A stretch of DNA of 5,800 bases from assembly GCA_024225895.1 (NCBI GenBank), contig JAAEMC010000106.1, positions 1-5,800 of the forward strand, in the 5' to 3' direction. Source of the stretch: Desulfobacteraceae bacterium. Lineage in GTDB: Bacteria; Desulfobacterota; Desulfobacteria; Desulfobacterales; Desulfobacteraceae. The notes beneath the pieces are model-generated. The model made no database searches, was not told the DNA's origin, and saw nothing but the letters and a program-made list of their open reading frames with translations. Position numbers and translations under genes: made by a program. Every line of letters starts with the position of its first letter. The stretch's first letter is position 1. Positions 1 through 5,799 of the stretch are shown piece after piece.

Positions 1-1
1 A

Positions 2-1357
2 AAAGCTCGTGAGGCGGGGTTCAGGTATATACTGGTTCATCTGGTCGGTGGTCTTTTTCTTTTGGCCGGTATTGTGCTTTATGTCCAAAAGACAGGGTCA
101 ACTGAATTCAATCAGATTGGACTGGATGGGATTGAAACTTATCTGATTTTTATAGGTATCGCCTTGAATGCAGCCGCCATACCGCTCCATGCATGGCTGC
201 CGGATGCCTACCCCATGGGAACGCCCACAAGTACAGTGTTTTTAAGCGCTTTTACCACCAAATCAGCAGTTTATCTTCTCATCAGAACCTTTCCGGGTGC
301 TGATCTTTTGATTGTCATCGGTGCACTGATGGTGTCGCTTCCCATATTCTATGCTGTACTTGAAAATAATATCAGACGGGTGCTTTCTTATAGTCTTATG
401 AATCAAGTCGGTTTTATGCTGGTGGGAGTAGGCATTGGAACTGACCTGGCTCTTAACGGTGCTGTAGCCCACGCTTTTTGTCACATTATATATAAGGCCC
501 TGCTCTTTATGGCTGCCGGATCTGTTCTTCAGATGACTGGAAAAATAAAGTGCACAGAAATCGGCGGGCTCTATAAAACCATGCCGCTGACCTGTTTGTT
601 CTGCATGATTGGCGCAGCATCCATATCTGCATTTCCGCTCTTTTCAGGCTTTGTTTCAAAATCGATGATTGTCAGTGCATCTGGCCATGAGAAACTCTTT
701 TTGATCTGGCTGGTGCTGCAGTTTGCATCCACAGGTGTGGTGGACCATGCCGGAATCAAGGTGCCGTTCTTTACCTTTTTTGGTCATGATTCGGGTATAA
801 GGGCAAAGGAGCCACCGCTTAATATGCTTCTGGCAATGGGAATTGCTGCATTCCTTTGTGTAGGAATAGGGGTATATTTCCAACCTTTATATAATTTGCT
901 GCCTTATCCGGTTCACTATGAACCCTATACCGGTGCCCATGTGGTTGGACAGCTTCAGTTGCTGATGTTTGGGGCCCTGGCATTCACACTTTTGATCCTG
1001 TCAGGATATTATGTGCCTGAAGTGCGTTCAAAGAACCTGGATGCAGATTGGACATATCGGAAACTGGGCAGAAGGGCATACCTGCTGCTTGATAAAGGCC
1101 TGAATGGATTGAACAAACTGTCAGAAGGCATTTTAATGGGGTTTGTCAAAGGGGTTGCCGGTTTTTTTAAAAATGCGACTGTAAATATTGCATTGTTTTT
1201 AGGGGTGTCTTTCTGGCTGGCCCGGGGGATTTCCGACAAGCGCCTGGAGTTGAGAAAAGAAAGGCTTTATAGCGATATGATGGAAGGTACCCTGCCCATT
1301 GGAATCGGAACGGCCGTTGCTATCTCTTTTATCCTTTTGGTTTTTATTTTAACATAA
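2..1357 (+). CDS. Mrp-type Na+/H+ antiporter subunit D, 5'-truncated by window edge
   Basis: This is an integral membrane subunit of the proton-translocating family shared by Mrp antiporters and complex I (NuoL/M/N); in Mrp complexes it takes part in Na+/H+ exchange. The frame is open from base 2, so the start lies outside; 451 residues are visible. The family core is clear: HAWLPDAYP near residue 63, the TTKSAVYLLIR helix with Lys87, the HAFCHIIYKALLF helix with His157, His161 and Lys165, and FPLFSGFVSKSM with Lys220. A hydrophilic stretch containing NLDADWTYRK and two further hydrophobic segments make the C-terminus longer than in classical MrpD of about 490 residues; by alignment from memory roughly 160 N-terminal residues are missing. 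The position where many relatives have a Lys before the WLPD motif is Asn56 (GIALNAAAIPLH). Two small cNMP-fold genes follow after 17 bases, probably in the same operon. Alternatives are a NuoM-like or hydrogenase-4-type subunit; the AFTTK and DHAGIKVPFF segments favour the Mrp D group. Confidence 0.85.
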   Translation, partial: KAREAGFRYILVHLVGGLFLLAGIVLYVQKTGSTEFNQIGLDGIETYLIFIGIALNAAAIPLHAWLPDAYPMGTPTSTVFLSAFTTKSAVYLLIRTFPGADLLIVIGALMVSLPIFYAVLENNIRRVLSYSLMNQVGFMLVGVGIGTDLALNGAVAHAFCHIIYKALLFMAAGSVLQMTGKIKCTEIGGLYKTMPLTCLFCMIGAASISAFPLFSGFVSKSMIVSASGHEKLFLIWLVLQFASTGVVDHAGIKVPFFTFFGHDSGIRAKEPPLNMLLAMGIAAFLCVGIGVYFQPLYNLLPYPVHYEPYTGAHVVGQLQLLMFGALAFTLLILSGYYVPEVRSKNLDADWTYRKLGRRAYLLLDKGLNGLNKLSEGILMGFVKGVAGFFKNATVNIALFLGVSFWLARGISDKRLELRKERLYSDMMEGTLPIGIGTAVAISFILLVFILT

Positions 1358-1374
1358 AATTTAGGGCATTCATT

Positions 1375-1881
1375 ATGGTAAAAATAGAGGATCTAAAACG
1401 CATTAATTTGTTAAGTGATATGCCTGACCATCTGCTGGAAATACTTGCAAAAGAAGCACAGCTAAGTATTTTCGGTACCCATACCCAATTGTTTAATAAA
1501 AATGAAAACGTTGATACGTTTTATATGCTGGTCATGGGCCAGGTGGCCATGAAGATTGAATTGACAGAAACAATCGATATCATTATCGACTATATACAAT
1601 CCGGTTCTTCTTTTGGTTTGTCATCTCTTTTAACCAATTCAACTGCAACTTATTCGGGAGTTTGCCAGGAGCCTTGTGAGGTAATAACACTCTCGGCCCC
1701 CAGGACGATCAAATTGTTCGAAGAGAATAATGAACTAGGGTATCAGATTATGCTGAGATTGGCTAAGAAGTATAAGGTCACCATGGACAAGAGAGCCCAG
1801 ATGATTATGAAAACATTGGGAGATAATCCGGAGTTTAAACAGGATATTAAAGATATTGAAAACCTGACTCTGATATTTTAA
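1375..1881 (+). CDS. Stand-alone cNMP-binding-type (Crp/Fnr-like beta-roll) protein, degenerate pocket, copy 1
   Basis: A 168-residue soluble protein formed of one cyclic-nucleotide-binding-type beta-roll (about residues 8-115) and a short helical tail. The pattern of the fold is visible: a helical lead with LLSDMPDHLLEILA, then QLFNKNENVDTFYMLVMGQV containing the conserved Gly55, then SGSSFGLSSLL where the phosphate-binding cassette should be. The cassette normally reads FGE followed by an R-S/T-A stretch; here the Glu is Leu82 and no Arg is present near STATYSG, so ordinary cAMP or cGMP binding is doubtful. There is no C-terminal helix-turn-helix, so it is not a Crp-type transcription factor. 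The ATG is supported by AGGG at 1363-1366, eight bases upstream. It starts 17 bases after the antiporter gene and is followed by a paralogue. A regulatory or assembly role for the antiporter is an inference from context. Confidence 0.8.
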   Translation: MVKIEDLKRINLLSDMPDHLLEILAKEAQLSIFGTHTQLFNKNENVDTFYMLVMGQVAMKIELTETIDIIIDYIQSGSSFGLSSLLTNSTATYSGVCQEPCEVITLSAPRTIKLFEENNELGYQIMLRLAKKYKVTMDKRAQMIMKTLGDNPEFKQDIKDIENLTLIF

Positions 1882-1915
1882 TTTGGTAATATATTGTTAA
1901 TCAGGACCCATAAAG

Positions 1916-2392
1916 ATGGTTGAAAACGACATATTAAAAAAGATATTTTTTTTAAATGACCTCTCGCATGATATTCTCGAAAAAATTGGCGGGATTGCCC
2001 AACTTCAAATTTTTGATGAGGAAACCACATTGTTCAGGCAGAATCAGAAACAAACCCTTTTGTATATGCTCGTAAAAGGGAAGGTTTTTTTAAACAGCCG
2101 GTCTGAACATGGTCACTCTTTAACCCTTGATGAAGTTTTATCTGGCAGGACGTTTGGTGTCTCTGCTTTATTTGGTGAAGATTTCAGTACCTTTACTGCC
2201 GTTTGTGTGGAAGAAAGCCAGATTGTGACCATTTCCGGGGAACAGATGCTTAATTTGTTTGAACAGGATCATCAGGTTGGTTATGCCTTAATGGGAAGAA
2301 TTGTTCAGCTTTTTAAAGCACGGAAAGATAAACACACCCGGCAATTTTTAAACACCCTTGCCACCCATCCTGAAATGCAAAAACTGCGGTAA
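1916..2392 (+). CDS. Stand-alone cNMP-binding-type protein, degenerate pocket, copy 2 (paralogue)
   Basis: A 158-residue paralogue of the preceding gene. The two align without gaps along all 158 residues with about 51 identities (32 percent), sharing for example AQL, YMLV, SG..FG.S.L, LFE and the GY..M.R helix, so they arose by an old tandem duplication. The fold is again one cNMP-type beta-roll plus a basic helical tail (KARKDKHTR, residues 134-142) with no DNA-binding domain. The cassette FGVSALFGEDFSTFTAVC (residues 80-97) lacks both the Glu after FG and the phosphate-binding Arg. AGGA at 1903-1906 lies nine bases before the ATG, and the gap to the previous stop is 34 bases, consistent with one transcript. 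It is the last gene of the rightward unit; a hairpin terminator follows. A heterodimer with copy 1 is possible but not shown. The ligand is unknown. Confidence 0.8.
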   Translation: MVENDILKKIFFLNDLSHDILEKIGGIAQLQIFDEETTLFRQNQKQTLLYMLVKGKVFLNSRSEHGHSLTLDEVLSGRTFGVSALFGEDFSTFTAVCVEESQIVTISGEQMLNLFEQDHQVGYALMGRIVQLFKARKDKHTRQFLNTLATHPEMQKLR

Positions 2393-2418
2393 ACTGATTA
2401 GAATAACTAATAAAGAAT

Positions 2419-2467
2419 AAAAAAGGCTGTCTGCTCAAATCCAACGCAGACAGCCTTTCTCTTTTTT
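2419..2467. terminator. Bidirectional intrinsic terminator between convergent operons
   Basis: A perfect 13-bp inverted repeat (AAAGGCTGTCTGC at 2422-2434 and its complement at 2446-2458) encloses an 11-base loop. On the plus strand it runs into CTCTTTTTT (2459-2467); on the minus strand the stem is followed by TTTATTCTTT. It lies 30 bases after the stop of the second cNMP-fold gene and 23 bases past the stop of the CBS gene, so it can end both converging transcripts. Confidence 0.9.
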
Positions 2468-2480
2468 AAGGGCAATAAAA

Positions 2481-3038
2481 TTAGCTTATAGCAATCTCAC
2501 ACACCAGATTAAAGATATCAGATAATCTGATAATACCCATAACTTTTTCATCTTTCACCACAAGAAGGGACTGGTGGCACCCCAGGATGAATTGATGAAC
2601 CGCCTCTGCAACCGGCGCATCCCCATCAACATAGTCTCCCTCACTGGGGGTGTACATGATTTTTTTAATCTTGAGCTTTTTGGCCTTTCCAACAAGCTCT
2701 TCCAGTGTTTCATCCCAGAGATTGTGGCTCTCTAATAAGGAAGACATAAAGGCATTGTTGAACCCATACCTTGATAACCCGATGCCGCTGAGTTTATCCG
2801 GATGTTCGAATTTTCTGTATTTGGGCTCAAGGGCTTTGAGTATGTCAAATATACTTACTTTGCCGATAATATTTTTATCCTGGTCATAAACCAGCAACGC
2901 TTTATGTGTGTATTTGAGTTCTGTATTGTGCTGGGCTTGATCCAGTATCTTGATTGCATTTTCCAAGGTATCTTCTTCCGATACAGTCAGGTAATCGGAA
3001 AGGGGAATCATCAAATCTTTTACTTTTTTATCATTCAT
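2481..3038 (-). CDS. Two-CBS-domain protein, putative nucleotide-sensing partner of the upstream permease
   Basis: A 185-residue soluble protein with two CBS motifs that would pair into one Bateman module. CBS1 spans about residues 5-70 (VKDLMIPLSDYLTVSEEDTL, later ALLVYDQDKNIIGKVSIFDI). CBS2 spans about 123-180 (KIKKIMYTPSEGDYVDGDAP, later SLLVVKDEKVMGIIRLSDIF). Both end in the usual pattern of a strand, a turn with D/E-K, a Gly, and S-D before a helix. A charged linker of about 50 residues (71-122, beginning EPKYRKFEHP) joins them; no transmembrane segment or catalytic domain is fused. Bateman modules commonly bind AMP, ADP, ATP or related ligands and regulate partner proteins, including transporters. 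The ATG is supported by AAGGAT at 3047-3052, eight bases away. The gene begins 22 bases after the permease stop, so the two are very likely co-transcribed, which makes the permease the likeliest target; that link is inferred. Confidence 0.88.
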   Translation of the reverse strand: MNDKKVKDLMIPLSDYLTVSEEDTLENAIKILDQAQHNTELKYTHKALLVYDQDKNIIGKVSIFDILKALEPKYRKFEHPDKLSGIGLSRYGFNNAFMSSLLESHNLWDETLEELVGKAKKLKIKKIMYTPSEGDYVDGDAPVAEAVHQFILGCHQSLLVVKDEKVMGIIRLSDIFNLVCEIAIS

Positions 3039-3060
3039 ATCATTTTATCCTTGTTGATAT

Positions 3061-4536
3061 TTAGTTTATCAGAATTTGCATTCCCATGATAGGCCAGATA
3101 ATGTAAACCGCAAGACCTGTTACAATCATTAACAGAATACTGGCTGGAATACCATATCCAAAGAATTCACCCGTGGTGAACTGCTTGGAGTCATAGGCAA
3201 TGGCATTAGGTGCAGCACCGACCAGAAGCAGGAAAGGCATACCTGATACCACAAGAGAAGAGAAAGTAATTACATCCGGTCCTACACCGAGATACTTGCC
3301 AATAACCAGGGCCACCGGCAGAACGATGGCAACGGCCGCGACATTCATGATAAAGTTGGTCATGATCATGAGTAGAAATGCCATACTCATCACAAAGATA
3401 AACCAGTTGGCGTCTTTGAATAAGCTTAAATATTTAACTGCCATCCATTCTGCTGCACCGGTTTCCCATAGGCAGAACCCGATACTCATGGCACCACCAA
3501 AGAGCAGGATAATGTTCCAGGGAATGGACTCCAGGTCCTTGATATCCAGTATCCGGACAATAAAGAATAACACAGTTGTGGTCAAAAGAATGGCTGATTT
3601 GTCAATGGGGGCCAGTGCAGGGACATAGCGTTTGATTGACAGGACAGCAATACAGCTGAATATCACAGCTGCTGCAAAGATTTCTTTTTTTGTAAACCCA
3701 CCCATGCCTTTACTGAGCTTAGTTGCTTTCTCCTTAAGACCGGGTATCGTGGACCGTTCTGGTTTAAAGAAAACCATGAAAAACCCCCAGAGAACAAATG
3801 TCATGATCCATCCAATGGGAAACAGGTAATAGGTGTACTGAAAGAACGAGATGTCAGAACCGACCAGCTCTTTGTAGAACCCAAGTGCAACCGCACCACG
3901 TGCTGCACCCAGCAGGGTGACTATACTTCCGGCGCCAGCAACGTAAGCCATACCGATAAATAGCCCTTTTCCAAACCGGGTCGGTGTTGTCTCATCATCA
4001 GTGTAAAGGCTGTATATGGTGATTAAAAGCGGGTACATGGTAGCGGCAACTGCTGTATGGGCCATGATATGGGTTAAAGCTGCCGTCACCACAAAACAGC
4101 CCAGGTAGATCATGCTGGTTTTTTCACCCACAATGGAAAGCATCTTGTAAGCAAGCCGCCTTGTCAAACCTGTTTTGGTAAAAACGATACCAATAACAAG
4201 AGATCCGAAAATAAAGACAACAGACGGATCAAACATCTGTTGGAAGGCAGTTTTCGCAGGACGGATAAAGAACATTGATTGCAGTATACCCATTGCAAGG
4301 CTGGTGACGCCGATGGGTACGACTTCAAATATCCACCAGGTACCACCGAGCAGGAATACTGCAATTGCACCTTTTGCCTCTTTGCTTAAAATAAAATGTT
4401 TGCCTTCGGGATCGATAGCATCCGACCAGGGCGGTGAATAATACACAATAAAAAACAGGGCTACGCCGATCAGCAAATAAATCATCTTCGACCATTCAAT
4501 TTTGGCCGCTGGTGAATCCATTTTTGTTGTAGTCAT
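3061..4536 (-). CDS. DASS/SLC13-type anion permease (sodium-coupled symporter family), substrate unknown
   Basis: A 491-residue polytopic inner-membrane protein, full length for the divalent anion:Na+ symporter family, whose members import dicarboxylates, sulfate and related anions. Family marks include GTWWIFEVVPIGVTSLAMG (residues 65-83), a first hairpin region with AHTAVAATMYPLL (159-171), a second with NFIMNVAAVAIVLPVA (394-409), and the C-terminal signature MPFLLLVGAAPNAIAYDS (433-450). The two SNT motifs that build the Na+ and substrate sites in VcINDY-type transporters read AHT (159-161) and MNV (397-399), and the first-half loop that normally ends in PPN reads TLLGAARG (207-214). The second-half loop keeps APN. 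The substrate therefore cannot be assigned. AAAGGAG at 4548-4554 is 11 bases before the chosen ATG; Met6 is a less likely start. A CBS protein gene follows in the same operon, and a sigma70-like promoter and palindrome lie upstream. Confidence 0.87.
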   Translation of the reverse strand: MTTTKMDSPAAKIEWSKMIYLLIGVALFFIVYYSPPWSDAIDPEGKHFILSKEAKGAIAVFLLGGTWWIFEVVPIGVTSLAMGILQSMFFIRPAKTAFQQMFDPSVVFIFGSLVIGIVFTKTGLTRRLAYKMLSIVGEKTSMIYLGCFVVTAALTHIMAHTAVAATMYPLLITIYSLYTDDETTPTRFGKGLFIGMAYVAGAGSIVTLLGAARGAVALGFYKELVGSDISFFQYTYYLFPIGWIMTFVLWGFFMVFFKPERSTIPGLKEKATKLSKGMGGFTKKEIFAAAVIFSCIAVLSIKRYVPALAPIDKSAILLTTTVLFFIVRILDIKDLESIPWNIILLFGGAMSIGFCLWETGAAEWMAVKYLSLFKDANWFIFVMSMAFLLMIMTNFIMNVAAVAIVLPVALVIGKYLGVGPDVITFSSLVVSGMPFLLLVGAAPNAIAYDSKQFTTGEFFGYGIPASILLMIVTGLAVYIIWPIMGMQILIN

Positions 4537-4547
4537 GTTGTTATTTT

Positions 4548-4554
4548 CTCCTTT
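4548..4554 (-). promoter_or_regulatory. Ribosome binding site of the permease gene
   Basis: AAAGGAG on the minus strand is a strong Shine-Dalgarno match. It lies 11 bases before the ATG at 4536, slightly long but much better placed for that codon than for Met6, and so decides the start. Confidence 0.8.
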
Positions 4555-4580
4555 GAATAATTATTTTTACCTTTATACAT

Positions 4581-4602
4581 AATTAGCTAGTACGAGCTAA
4601 TT
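4581..4602. promoter_or_regulatory. 22-bp near-perfect palindrome, candidate operator
   Basis: The arms AATTAGCT and AGCTAATT are exact complements around a 6-base centre, AGTACG, whose inner GTAC is itself palindromic. Only one base pair (4589 with 4594) breaks the symmetry, so 20 of 22 bases are symmetric. It sits downstream of the predicted permease transcription start and upstream of the ribosome binding site, a classic roadblock or repressor position, and its right end shares two bases with the -35 of the opposing promoter candidate. The arms are AT-rich, so a DNA operator for a dimeric regulator is likelier than a stable RNA hairpin. The regulator is unknown and is not encoded in this window. 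Confidence 0.6.
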
Positions 4603-4629
4603 TACAGACACAAAATGAGTTCCTATAAT
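4601..4629 (+). promoter_or_regulatory. Candidate sigma70-type promoter facing away from the permease
   Basis: TTTACA at 4601-4606 and TATAAT at 4624-4629 are separated by 17 bases, a near-consensus pair. No gene lies downstream on this strand before the antisense of the U32 gene, so it may be the symmetric by-product of the permease promoter or drive a short non-coding transcript. AT-rich intergenic DNA gives such matches readily, so confidence is limited. Confidence 0.4.
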
Positions 4630-4651
4630 ATGGGAGTTTGTTTTTTGTCAA
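4625..4651 (-). promoter_or_regulatory. Sigma70-type promoter of the permease-CBS operon
   Basis: On the minus strand a perfect -35 box TTGACA (4651-4646) is followed after 15 bases by TATTAT (4630-4625). The spacing is short of the ideal 17, but the match and place are good. Transcription would start near 4618, giving a leader of about 80 bases that contains the palindrome at 4581-4602. Confidence 0.55.
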
Positions 4652-4775
4652 GAAAAGGTTAAGAAAGTTGAATGGTGATATAGGAGGAATAGCTTTTCAT
4701 TGCTCCGTCAATAGGGGCTCTACAATAAAAGTGAAAAATGTTCACGAATTTAAACAGACATAAAAAGCAAGAAGG

Positions 4776-4789
4776 GGCTGCCGGCTGCC
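4776..4789. repeat. Tandem 7-bp repeat GGCTGCC x2, GC-rich
   Basis: Two adjacent exact copies of GGCTGCC stand out as a GC-rich island in an AT-rich intergenic region, flanked by direct GCAAG copies at 4767-4771 and 4790-4794. It lies about 75 bases beyond the U32 stop. Its strands fold poorly on themselves because the copies are direct, so it is not a convincing terminator. Confidence 0.5.
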
Positions 4790-4863
4790 GCAAGGGTTGA
4801 AAAAAGTGATTACATCCGGTTCAACATTAAGACAGGGAAGATGTTTGGAATAAAGCAAAAAAA

Positions 4864-5799
4864 TTATAATAATTTTAAATTCCAGTTCCACAATCCCGGG
4901 CGGTCTTTCATTTTTATACCCCGTGGAATCTGTTCATGGAGATTTGCAAAAAGAAGATATCCAGCTTTTTTTAGTTCGTCTTTTTTGGGTGTCAGATCCA
5001 GGCGCCACTGGGGAAAGACAAAATAACTTTGGTTGAATTTGGACACCCAGGCAGCTTCACCTTTAGGGCTGGAGAAGGATTGATCCTTCTTCAGGTCTTT
5101 TGAAATAATTCTAGAGACCGCCAGGGGCCAGTTGCCGTACAAAATGATTCCCAAGGGCAGTGGTGAGACATTTGGCAGATCAAGAAGGGTTTCTTTGTCC
5201 AGTTCCGGGCTGACAATAGCGCCGGAGAATCCGTATTGTTTCAGCTGAGATATAGTCAGGCTGTTGGTGATATTGCAAAATGGTCCTGCCCAGATATTCA
5301 ACCGTTTCGGTGTATCAAATAATGAGATTTGCCAAGGGGCATTAAGAACAAAGTTTCGGCATCCCTTTTTAACAGCTCTGGATAAAAATTGTCGGCATTG
5401 CTTATCCTCACCTGGAAACAGTGCCGGATCAAGCCATAGCCAATCTCTTTTACTGGTTTTAACTGTATATTTATTCTGGGATATCCAAGTTCCGGATTCG
5501 CCACGAAGGTTTTTTTTGTTTCGGCCCCCTCGAGTAACAGTCAGGTCTGTAATTTTTTTGCGCCCCTTTACCGGCGATAAGTTCCGGGTGTGTAAGAAAG
5601 CTGATTTTGCCTTTACCGGTTTGATTTCTGCCTTTTTAAAACCGGACAATTGGATATCAAGCTTCTTAATGATACCTTCCAGGTGTTTTTCCTTCCGGTC
5701 AATGATAAAGACAGCAGTCCCTTTTTTTGTTTTTCCTTTGGGGCTTTTAGTTAAATAGAATTTGCCTCTTTTGGGAACAGCCCTTGTTACCCGCTGGAT
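4864..5799 (-). CDS. U32 peptidase-family protein, C-terminal part, truncated by window edge
   Basis: The minus-strand frame is open from the right edge to the TAA at 4864-4866, giving 311 visible residues; the start and the U32 core lie outside, and the TTG at 5647-5649 is simply an internal Leu codon. Recognition rests on the U32-like strand-and-helix pattern GPFCNITNSLTISQLKQYGF (residues 172-191), then GAIVSPELD and PLGIILYGNWPLAVSR (215-230), and a C-terminal tail ending PGLWNWNLKLL. U32 proteins were first named collagenase-like peptidases; characterised members include RNA hydroxylation factors (RlhA, TrhP) and the ubiquinone hydroxylation proteins UbiU/UbiV. The cysteines that bind the [4Fe-4S] cluster in those proteins are not seen in this part. 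The first 100 visible residues are rich in Lys and Arg. It is read in the same direction as the permease but lies 327 bases away with a promoter between, so a shared role is not implied. Confidence 0.72.
   Translation of the reverse strand: MQRVTRAVPKRGKFYLTKSPKGKTKKGTAVFIIDRKEKHLEGIIKKLDIQLSGFKKAEIKPVKAKSAFLHTRNLSPVKGRKKITDLTVTRGGRNKKNLRGESGTWISQNKYTVKTSKRDWLWLDPALFPGEDKQCRQFLSRAVKKGCRNFVLNAPWQISLFDTPKRLNIWAGPFCNITNSLTISQLKQYGFSGAIVSPELDKETLLDLPNVSPLPLGIILYGNWPLAVSRIISKDLKKDQSFSSPKGEAAWVSKFNQSYFVFPQWRLDLTPKKDELKKAGYLLFANLHEQIPRGIKMKDRPGLWNWNLKLL

Larger units (their letters stand above)
4537..4863. other. 327-base non-coding region upstream of the permease operon
   Basis: No convincing reading frame lies here on either strand. 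The longest candidates are about 20-35 codons without a placed ribosome binding site. The region holds the permease leader and ribosome binding site, a palindrome at 4581-4602, overlapping promoter-like elements at 4601-4651, a small GTGAA/TTCAC inverted repeat at 4731-4745, a GC-rich 7-bp tandem repeat at 4776-4789, and a segment similar to the permease gene at 4801-4826. No clear intrinsic terminator was seen after the U32 gene, so that transcript may read into this region. Confidence 0.7.

Noticed and set aside
62..64. TTG as start codon of the antiporter gene
   Set aside because: The frame is open from base 2 and the preceding residues (AGFRYILVHLVGGLF) form a typical family membrane segment.
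2650..3089. Plus-strand frames of 79 and 95 codons, hydrophobic and Phe/Ile-rich
   Set aside because: They overlap the CBS gene on the opposite strand; the hydrophobic look follows from the complement of charged codons.
3200..3829. Two plus-strand frames of 142 and 65 codons
   Set aside because: Both are antisense to the well-supported permease gene and show no domain pattern.
4731..4745. GTGAA/TTCAC inverted repeat as a Crp site or a terminator
   Set aside because: The half-site spacing is seven bases, not the six of a Crp site, and the stem is only 5 bp with AT-rich pairs and no strong T run.
4682..4800. Strong AGGAGG at 4682-4687 and a 20-codon frame starting ATG at 4738
   Set aside because: No ATG, GTG or TTG with a useful frame lies at proper distance from AGGAGG, and the 20-codon frame has no ribosome binding site of its own.
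4841..5026. Plus-strand 61-codon frame at the end of the U32 gene
   Set aside because: It is antisense to the conserved C-terminus of the U32-family protein and has no ribosome binding site or recognisable protein features.
5647..5649. TTG as start codon of the U32-family gene
   Set aside because: The frame stays open to the window edge with continuous protein-like sequence upstream, so this is an internal Leu codon.
5264..5758. Plus-strand 164-codon frame
   Set aside because: Lies wholly antisense to the U32 frame, whose residues match a known family pattern; composition is shadow-like.
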